Assembly: GCF_947242115.1 (NCBI RefSeq)
Contig: NC_074715.1
Span: 54,456,670 to 54,520,669 of the forward strand
Length of the DNA stretch: 64,000 bases
Source of the DNA: Biomphalaria glabrata
Taxonomy: Eukaryota > Mollusca > Gastropoda > Planorbidae
Reading direction: 5' to 3'
This document shows, in pieces, positions 56,132 to 64,000 of the stretch (positions are counted from its first letter, which is position 1; every line of letters starts with the position of its first letter). The notes under the pieces are model-generated. The model saw only the letters and a program-made list of their open reading frames with translations. It made no database searches and was not told the DNA's origin. Both the position numbers and the translations under genes were made by a program.

Positions 56132-56590
56132 CAGTATGTCTCGCCTAGATTGTAATTTGGTTCTAGATGACAATTTCAATTTTTGTGAATCGTGTGAAAT
56201 TGGGAGGGGAGGGGGGAGATTTATTACTAGTAGAAGAGGAAAAGAAACTAATTATTCAAACAATGTAAACTTATCGCGAATACCGAATAATTGTAAACAG
56301 CTGTATATGGGACGGGAGGCGAAGGAGGTGGAACTACACATTAATTCGGTGACGGGTGCAGATTTAGCCAAGCTATGGTAGGCCATTTAAAACAGAAAAC
56401 TATGCCAAAAAGAAGAACTAGAATCTATTCAAGTTCTAAGATGATACAGGGTGAGTAGGGGAAGGGGGAGGGGTAGACCTACAGAATAAATATGTAAGGC
56501 TTTCAAACTTTCAACTTTCAACGGAAAAGTCAGGAAATACACGTAAATAATGTTTTAATCCATGTCTCTGTGAGATAAATTTTATCGCCA
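56132..56590. other. Intergenic, nothing recognised
   Basis: An 81-codon frame (56136-56381, +) begins at the hAT edge and has no known domain. Confidence 0.45.
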
Positions 56591-56944
56591 CCAAAAGAAA
56601 TAAATGCACCGTTCTAACATGATCCCAAAGCGGATCATAGCCCAGCGACATAGAGGGGAATGGAGAATACTTTCTCACTGTCAGGGAATCGTACGAATAT
56701 TAGTGTCTGATATGACACCCGTTTAGCGACCAAAGCAAAAAATGTCCATGTTGAATAAAAGACTAAAAAGAGTTTTTGTAAAAAAATAAAATCCAAATTG
56801 CAATGAAAAAAAAAGTAGATAAAAAAAAATTGATAACAATTAGGAGTATATAAAATCTAGATCTAGTAAATAACATGAAAAATGCATTTGCAAAATGTTG
56901 GATTTATTTCTCGTCTTCTTTTTTATTACATTTACTTAAAATTA
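56591..56944. other. Weak copy of the segmental repeat, then A-rich DNA
   Basis: 'cgtacgaatattagtgtctg' and 'gacacccgtttagcgacc' resemble the core of the repeats at 48.7 and 51.7 kb, diverged. Confidence 0.35.
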
Positions 56945-57240
56945 AATATGAAACTTGTCTTCGAGTCTGAATATTAAAGAGGATTGCATAATTTCTCGTG
57001 GATACAGCTGTGACCAACATATTTTACCACATCCAGCGCAGGCATAAAAATTGTCTACTGCGTGTCGATTTAGATTTTCTTTAGGCCGTCTACGTCTGTC
57101 ATCGGCAGCGGATTTTCTTTTGGTCTGAAATATGTATCCCGAGGCCTTTGTAAGTGATCTCCATCTGTCTCGTTCCGAAGCCGCCTGCAACCAGGAGCTC
57201 TCTTCTATGTCAGTTAAAGTAATTTGGTGCCTAAGCAATC
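56945..57240 (-). pseudogene. LINE ORF2 C terminus with Cys motif
   Basis: The minus strand reads about 98 codons, with 'DRWRSLTKASGYIFQTKRKS', a basic stretch 'RRRRPKENLN', then 'YACAGCGKICWSQL', the CxxC half of the zinc-binding tail common at the end of these LINE proteins. The TTA tail would lie near 56945 and is worn. It is the longest copy of this family in the window. Confidence 0.7.
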
Positions 57241-57287
57241 TTTAAAGCGTTTCTGCGGGACATCTCTGTTACGCTGACCAATTCAGC

Positions 57288-57569
57288 TCAACAAAAAAGA
57301 TTGCCTTTGGCATACTGTCGTCCCCCATAAGGGAGACGAACTCTGCCAAGCATAATTGTCGGACTATAAAAAGTCCATCTATACTGTCCATACCAACGTC
57401 CGCAAGAATATCGCTGTTTGTAGTGCGGGTTTAACAGTCCAGCGCGCAGCCATCCGTAGCGACATGTGAATACCCACTTGTTCTCCCCCCTCTTGTTTTT
57501 TCGTGGGGTTACTATCGGTGTAAACGCGTCACTGGTCAGCTCATTAACACAGCCAGCCCGTAACGTCAT
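57288..57569 (-). other. Unrecognised 93-codon open frame
   Basis: Minus-strand frame with GC-richer, balanced composition (several Trp, Tyr, Arg and Cys), unlike the chance frames around it. No motif is recognised. It lies just upstream of the LINE tail in the same orientation and could be part of another mobile element, or an exon. Confidence 0.25.
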
Positions 57570-57659
57570 GCGATCAGAATGCCTAGTTACGCTGTTGTTG
57601 TTTTTTTTCCACCCACATTTTTAGCAAGAAATAAGCAAAATTCTAATTTAAAAAAAAAT

Positions 57660-57776
57660 ATTGGGTAACAATTTTAGGAGAGTGGACAACATTTTAGGAG
57701 AATTCTGGCAATTTTTAGTAGAATTTTAGGAGACTTTTAATTTTTAGGAGATTTTAGGAGCGCTAAGAACCCTGTG
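57660..57776 (-). mobile_element. Isolated hAT end with 'ttttaggag' sub-repeats
   Basis: On the minus strand it starts CAGGGTTCTTAGCGCTCC, followed by about five 'ctcctaaaa' words. The partner end was not found. Confidence 0.5.
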
Positions 57777-58005
57777 ATAAGGAGAGGGGAGTTTTATTAA
57801 TGTTGCCAGGGGAAAAAAATAATTTTATTTCCATTTAAATTATAAATAAATTTTGGAACATAAACCTCAAAAAAAAAAAAAAAAAAAGTAAACAAAGACG
57901 TCTTTTGAGTAAAAAAAAATAAGACCTTGCTATACTAGATAGGCTCGACAGGTCGACCTTTTTTGTTTCTTTTTTTTATTTTTTATTTGAGAACTGTCAA
58001 ATTTC

Positions 58006-59594
58006 TAGTGATGGGCGCGCATTTATTAAAAAGTTGGTAACTTTTAGTTTAACTAAAAAAAATTAGTTAAGGCCAAAGTTTAATTTAAAAAAAATAGTAT
58101 AATCAAAATCCTAGTTTAATTAATTTTTTTAGTTACAAACTAAAAAGTTTAATTACAATTTTACAAACATTTTTAACATACATACGGTCATACCAATAAA
58201 TATTTAGCTATATGTAATTCGGAGAATATATATAATGAAGGATAGAGAGGAGAATAAACTAGAGGGTGCACAGGTCACTAGAAAGCCTTTTGACCTTTAC
58301 CCTATAATGGCCGCTATTCCCGCCTTTTAAAAAAAATACATATGTTCATTATATTTCTAGCAAGTTTCGCTGCTTGATAAATCCTGATAATTCCTTTCTT
58401 ATATAGATCTACATTTTGCTGCTTTTTTTTTTTTATTAAACACCAGTGTGTTCCTGTATAGCTGCAGGCAAATAATTTTGCTTTACTATATAGTTCTAAA
58501 AGAAATGTCGACTCTTTTTATTTAAAAACTTTTTACTAGATAGATCTAGATTCTAGATCTAGATAGATCTAAAGTTAGAGTCTAGACTAGTGACGTCTAG
58601 TCTATTACTATTAGTATTAGTCTATTACTACTATTAGATCTATAGTCGTAATAGTCTATATTTAATTATTTTAGTCTTAAGTAGAGTCTAACTCTTAGTA
58701 GTCTTAGATCTAAACGTAAATTTAAAATTAGAATCTAGATCTATAAGTCAATAATATAAATGTATTTTAGACAGAGATTCTACTATTCTAGAATTAGAGT
58801 CTAGATTAGATCTAGACCTAGATATATCTAGAAAATTCTAGATTACTTATTAGATTATTAAATTAACTAAATCCAGACTAGATCTACATCTACTTCTATT
58901 ATAATTTATACTTATATCTACTATCTAGAATCTAGATCTATTAGAATTTATTAGATCTAGACTAGTATTATCTACTAGAGTATATTATATTATAGTATAT
59001 TATAGATCTAAATACCCATATCTTGTTATAATCATAATTATAATAATCTAAAATCTCTAGATAGATGAGTTACTAAGATATCTACTAGACTCTAGTAGCT
59101 AGATCTAATTCTAGATCCAGATTATATTTCTGATCATTTCGTTTGTAGAAGATATTAGATCCAGAATATTCTAGAATCTAGAGTTAGTTAGCGAGTCAAC
59201 ATGCAGTTTTATCATTACTTCTAAAAAGGTAACTTATATTAGAACTTGGACAATTACTTCTAATTTCTTTCTATAATAGTATCATTCTAGTCTAATCTAG
59301 TGATTCTATTAAGATCTACATCTATCCCATAAAGACATTTAAATCTTTTTTCATGTGCACAAGTAAATGTTTATTACATTTTGCTAAAGAGATTGGTTGT
59401 TGTTTATATTTTTCATTTTTGGCTGTTTCATCCTTAAAAAAGGTCAAAATAGTTAGTAAAAGTTTAACTAAAGTTTCTTAGTTTAGTTAAACTAATTTTT
59501 TCAATTTGTGATTAACTAAAAGTTTAATTACTTTTTCTTAGTTCAAACTTAGTTTTAGTTTAACTAAAAAAATTTAGTTTAGTTCCCATCACTA
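58006..59594. mobile_element. Non-autonomous hAT element, 1.59 kb, perfect target duplication
   Basis: TAGTGATGGG at the left is mirrored by CCCATCACTA at the right; inward both carry repeated 'agtttaactaaa' words. CAAATTTC flanks both sides (57998-58005, 59595-59602). There is no transposase. The middle (about 58540-59320) is a TCTAGATC low-complexity tract carried inside the element. Confidence 0.88.
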
Positions 59595-59603
59595 CAAATT
59601 TCT

Positions 59604-59880
59604 CTCATTACATATTTATAATAAAGAAAGCAGACAGCTGGATTTTCTCTTTCAAAGGCCGCGGGACACACATTTAAGGCCAAACGAAAATCTACTGCCG
59701 AGGACTGATGTCGACGGCGAAAAGAAAATCTAAATCCACCAAAATGGAAAATGGTTTTGTCTACGCTGAATGTGGCAAAATATGTAGGCCGCAGCTGGGA
59801 CTGGTTAACCACGGGAAATACTGCATACCTAATTAATCTTCGGACTCGAAGACACGCCTTATTATCAGTATATTGAACGA
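59604..59880 (+). mobile_element. LINE 3'-end fragment (TTA-tail family)
   Basis: 'aatgtggcaaaatatgtagg', 'gctgggactg', 'cttcggactcgaagacacgc' and then 'cttattatc'. Upstream it includes the basic 'gtcgacggcgaaaagaaaat' part. The minus-strand 102-codon frame across it is a shadow. Confidence 0.7.
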
Positions 59881-60229
59881 ATTCCAACTGCTACATTAGT
59901 TTTACACGTAACGTAATTCATTCAAGCGAAGCAAAACATTGCATTGACCGGAAGTTAATAGTTTGAGGCCACCTAGATCTAGAATAGACCTACTTTGAGT
60001 GGAAGCAGACGTGTTGTTGTTATTGTGTACAATATTTCTTTTTTGGATAATTTAATGTGATTCAACTATTGGATATTCCTTACAACTTGGATTATTGAAA
60101 TAGCACGGATTATTGGAGCAGATTGGATTATTTATTACTCAAAGGTAGGACTCTTCTTAGAATCAAAAATAGAAGAAAAAAACTAACTTTGAACCTCGTA
60201 AGTTTAAAATTCATTCGCATGACAGATGA
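59881..60229 (+). other. Intergenic with possible untranslated exon
   Basis: 'gaccggaagttaa' (ETS-type) at about 59947 is followed by CpG-poor DNA and 'ggattatt' words, and ends at 'actcaaag' before 'gtagga' near 60145, which could be a donor. Weak. Confidence 0.2.
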
Positions 60230-60610
60230 CTACATCTATCTTTAGATTCTAGATATATAGAATCTAGATAGATCTAGATCAATTGACTTGTCGGGAGAGC
60301 TTGTAGATCTACATAAGGAGAATCGAGAACTAGATTCTAGATCTAGATTTATAGATCTATATATATCTAGATGATTGTAGATCTATTATCTAAATGATTA
60401 AATGTAGAGACTAGAGTAGGCAAGATTAGATCATTATACATACTACATAGCCATGATAGACTGATAGAGTCTACTAGCTTCTAGATCTAAATGATTTGTC
60501 TATAACATTAAGTATTGATGAAATCTTACAAATAATGAAGAAATTATATAAACATACTCATTATAGACTCTAGATCTATGAGAGATTTATTGTAGATCTA
60601 GATATACTGA
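60230..60610. repeat. TCTAGATC low-complexity tract
   Basis: Same word composition as at 52 and 58 kb. Confidence 0.7.
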
Positions 60611-61558
60611 TATAGTCATATAGAGGAGGCTCTTATAGTTTGAACACCCCATCGGATTCTCCTTTCTAAACGGGTCGCTTTTTTTTGTTTGTAATTCATT
60701 TGTTTTTATGTTTGGAGCTAAAATCGACGATTCGGGACTGAGCATGTCCAATTTTAGATAAGTTCTGGTAATTTTGTTCCGTTTTTCCAAAGCAGATGGC
60801 AGTTATTTAGATTCTCGGTAACCATGTATGTTAAGCTGTTGTTTTAACCTCCCCCCGGCAATGCATACCCATATAAGGGATGAAGGCTATATCATGAGCC
60901 TGTTTGATCGTAGGCTGATGGGCATATCAAAATAAGCTTCCAAACATCTTTAGAAAGACATTCCAATCACATTTATACCGTTAGCTGTTAAATAAAATTA
61001 AAAAAGGGGGTGTCCAAACAAATAATAATGAATTCAGCTCATTCTCCTTTTTGAACACAGCAAAATCGTATTAAGAAATATTATTGGGATTAATAAATCT
61101 ATGATTTTTTCAATGAATAAACATGACCTAGATAGAGATATCTAGAATATATAACTTATGAATGAAAGAAAAAGTGTGGGCTGCTAATTTGAAGCCAGAG
61201 ACCATGCCCACTGCATGTGATCACGCAAGATAAGCTGGCGGTAAGGAGAGGTATACACTCAGCGAGTAGTGTCACAAACTATCCAACAGGCAGTGGAGGG
61301 AAGGGGGAGAGAGTCATGAAAAGAATTATAAGCATCTATGGGAGGGAGGGGATGTTAAGGGGTCACAAAACGAACATCCAAATTATGAAAACAAGAAGAG
61401 GGTCCTTGGATGGGAGTTAAAAGAAAGACAGAGAAAATACAAGTAGCCTAGTAGAAAATATCATGTTTATTAAATTAAAATAATTAATTTATAGCTCTAT
61501 AATCTATATAAATTTATTTCTGTCTGTTTCTACACATAGATTATAAATAAACTATACA

Positions 61559-61559
<1 letters not shown>
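60611..61559. other. Intergenic, nothing recognised
   Basis: Short frames at 60587-60790 (-) and 61217-61420 (+) show no domain. Confidence 0.5.

Positions 61560-61612
<53 letters not shown>
61560..61612. repeat. TA microsatellite
   Basis: (TA)n followed by GA-rich DNA. Confidence 0.95.
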
Positions 61613-61614
<2 letters not shown>

Positions 61615-62009
61615 AGAGAGAAATAGAGAGAGTATATGAGGAAATAGACTATAAATACATATTGCAAAATTGAATCTACTTCTTTTACTACAATCTAAAT
61701 AATTTTTAAGTAACACCGATATAATTTATTAGCAATTACATAGTGGTGTTCAACACCGGTGCTCACTGTTCAACTAAAGGAGAAAGCCCAAAAACTGCGT
61801 TCAAAATAGGAGCATGAAGTGACCTAATTTATTTTAAAATAAAATCTTGACTATGGGTAGTAATACAAAGGAACACAGCTATTTTTATAGTCCTTTAGTT
61901 GCAGAATAAGAATCTGCTTTCAGTTTTTTTGTAAGTTAAACCTTCACCAAATAAAAAAATAAAATTAAAAATTGACCTAGTTCCCGAAAGTCGGTGTTCA
62001 GTTATAAGA

Positions 62010-62190
62010 ATCTACCATAGATCTAGATCGATTACTAGATCTAGATCTTTTACTTTTAGCATTTTCCAGTTTTCATTTGATGCTCAATGAAATAAAGATC
62101 TCTAGATCTACATCTACTAGTTTAACTAGATCTAAATTTATATATTTAGTCTATCTACTAGAATCTATATAGATCTTCTTCGTTCTCTAG
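62010..62190. repeat. TCTAGATC low-complexity tract, short
   Basis: Several overlapping CTAGATCT words without period. Confidence 0.6.
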
Positions 62191-62337
62191 ATTTAATTTA
62201 TAGCTAAAATGCAGAAGATTTTTTTCTTCTATTTTTCTTCTTTTTAAAAATATAATCGAATGCATCTTACCCGTCCCAAGAACTTTTAATTATTTAAATT
62301 ACTAATTATTATACGCACGCACTTAAAACACATATAT

Positions 62338-62627
62338 CAGGGTCGGCCTTTGGCATAGGCAAACAAGACAGCCGCCAAGGCCTAGGGGGGCTACAATTGG
62401 CGGGGGCATCGCACAGGACTTAAAACATTTTTTAAAAGAAAAAAATAGCAAAACTTGTGCCCAATCTTATTGTTAGTATACACTAGCCAGGCAGCCTGAC
62501 TAGGTTTTAAATAAATTGCTTAATTTTCTTTTCTTTTTCGCTGTTTTTTTTAAATTATTTTTCGATTTGATATGGGGATACCAAATTCACTTTGCATAAG
62601 GCCTGCAATTATCTAAGGCCGGCCCTG
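62338..62627. mobile_element. Non-autonomous hAT element, 290 bp
   Basis: CAGGGTCGGCCTTTGG at the left and, inverted, CAGGGCCGGCCTTAG at the right. 'gcctagggggg' just inside the left end is typical of this end type. No clear target duplication. Confidence 0.75.
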
Positions 62628-62643
62628 GACACACACGTACACA

Positions 62644-62677
62644 CTTAATGCACTCACACACACACACACACACACAA
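62644..62677. repeat. CA microsatellite
   Basis: (CA)n beside the hAT right end. Confidence 0.9.
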
Positions 62678-63593
62678 TGATGCTTAATCTCCTTAATCGT
62701 GCTGCAATTGACGTCTGCCACTGTAAGGTTGGAAAGAGTAATCCAATTAGCCGTAAGGTAAGTGAAACTCTCAGACATTCACAACAGTTGTTGCTGCATC
62801 AAAAGTTTCAAGCAATGACTGCACATACAACACCACACTTTTAATTCCCATGTATCTCTAATAACCTTACCCCAATTTTTATGTTCTCTTCTGCATGTTT
62901 CTTTTTTTTTTCCTTTGTTCTCTTTTTTTTGTTTGTGATCAAATTCTCACGTTTTCACTTTAGTTTTATTATATTATTGTGTTACATTATTAGTTTGAAT
63001 GTTACATTTAAATCGTCAACGTCTCTTCAATCCTTTTACGTAGTAAAAATACAACTCTTTGAATCACATGTTGCCCCCAAGTACTACAAACATATTTGTA
63101 CCCGTAAATTACTGATAAGTAAATCATTGAAGCTTTGCTCTTAACACGGAACAGAAATAAGAACCGATTCGCAGCTTAGTCCATTCTTTACACATTTTTT
63201 TAAAAATATTTTGTCAGTCATTAAGAAAAAAACAACAACTCCACAAACCGCATTATACACCCCCCTCCCCCGTTTTTTTTCCAAAGAAAAAAACATACAC
63301 ATACTTTTTTTTGGCTCTTATATTCACTGGGACAATGTTTTAGGATTTATAATTATTGATTCAGAATAGAGGCCAACGTGTAGGTCTAGATCTAGTCGTT
63401 CTAAATTGTTCAGCAAGTTAGTGTTAATTAAACTCTTGACATTTCAATCTGTAGACGATTTATTCACTCAAACACACACACGCTTTCTCACAGAGTTTTC
63501 CCACAGATGTTTCGTATTGTTTGCAAAAAAAAAAATTGATAATCACTCTGATCTAAGGAGGATCACTAGATTCACTCTGAGTATTATCTAGAT
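62678..63593. other. AT-rich intergenic, nothing recognised
   Basis: Poly(T) runs and chance frames only. Confidence 0.5.
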
Positions 63594-63640
63594 CAGTGCT
63601 TCCCAAACATCTTCCTTAACGGAACACGTCGGAAATTCTG
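63594..63640 (+). mobile_element. hAT left end (CAGTGCTTCCCAAAC type)
   Basis: CAGTGCTTCCCAAACATC is a standard start of this hAT type, similar to the ends at 49672/51241. It runs directly into a LINE fragment; the partner end is absent or beyond the window. Confidence 0.5.
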
Positions 63641-63644
63641 ATTA

Positions 63645-63990
63645 TTTAGCGGTCTGTGAAGCCTTAAAAGTCATCGACTCTCAAGTCGGCGAGGGACATT
63701 TGAGGGCAACACAGATCGTTGTGGTCACTGACTCAAAATCTGTATTACAGGCTTTGCAAAGCCCTGGACCATAGGCACCCAATATCGACACTGTCATCAT
63801 GGCCTCACACAACATAAAGCAGCGCTATGGCACTCCTGTAATAATGCAGTGGGTACCGAGTCACATAGGTGTGACTGGCAACAGACTCCTTGGCCCACCA
63901 GGGAGGGCAAATTCCACCAACTGAACAGGCTGTAAGTTTTCATCAGGCTCTGGCTATAATTTAAAAAAAAAAACAGAAATGGAAAAGTGG
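63645..63990 (+). pseudogene. LINE (I-like) RNase H fragment
   Basis: The plus strand reads 'VVVTDSKSVLQAL' (near 63715-63755), carrying a catalytic Asp, and 'QWVPSHIGVTGN' (near 63848-63885), carrying the RNase H His. A stop interrupts it near 63772 and another follows near 63920. It covers the second half of the RNase H domain, complementary to the first half seen at 54.2 kb on the other strand. Confidence 0.75.
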
Positions 63991-64000
63991 TTTGAGTGCT

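Noticed and set aside
59579-59887. 102-codon minus-strand frame
   Set aside because: Antisense shadow of a LINE 3' end.

Overview
This window is animal nuclear DNA: AT-rich and intron-bearing, packed with transposons and short tRNA-derived retroposons, with no operons. The repeat families (tRNA-derived SINEs with a long conserved tail, hAT elements with several distinct end types, LINE tails ending in TTA triplets) and the pervasive TCTAGATC and TAGGCCTA words suggest a heterobranch gastropod, perhaps a planorbid snail such as Biomphalaria or Bulinus. That assignment is inference from recall; no database was searched.

Layout. 1-9.9 kb: a relic LTR end, a hAT transposon with a perfect 8-bp target duplication (1896-3860), SINEs and AT-rich intergenic DNA. 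9.9-14.1 kb: a roughly 30-bp minisatellite followed by a roughly 294-bp satellite whose monomers alternate between two types and carry one block of the minisatellite. 14.9-16.2 kb: a fossil LTR-element gag region and a 22-bp minisatellite. 16.2-22.5 kb: a roughly 180-bp repeat that was interrupted by a roughly 1.2-kb module and then amplified as four almost identical 1.37-kb units. 22.5-30.2 kb: mostly non-coding, but the minus strand holds about a dozen exon-like blocks with good splice sites, several of them tandem duplicates. 30.56-33.49 kb: a piggyBac transposon that looks whole, with a two-exon 562-residue transposase, sitting in the edge of a 34-bp minisatellite. 34.8 kb: a minus-strand first coding exon with a clear signal peptide and a promoter-like upstream region; it points at the exon-like blocks. 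35-64 kb: a dense mosaic of nested hAT elements, LINE 3' ends, SINEs, a 4.2-kb TTAA-flanked element with 19-bp inverted ends, a long inverted repeat, and extensive TCTAGATC low-complexity tracts.

Only two units look like working genes. One is the piggyBac transposase, which would move its own element. The other is a putative host gene on the minus strand, starting with the signal-peptide exon at 34894-34814 and possibly continuing through the repeated exon-like blocks down to 23.5 kb. If real, the piggyBac element lies in its first intron. Whether the downstream exons code for protein is unresolved, because most carry stops in all frames. Everything else is repeat or relic. All coordinates of repeats were read by eye and may be off by a few bases.
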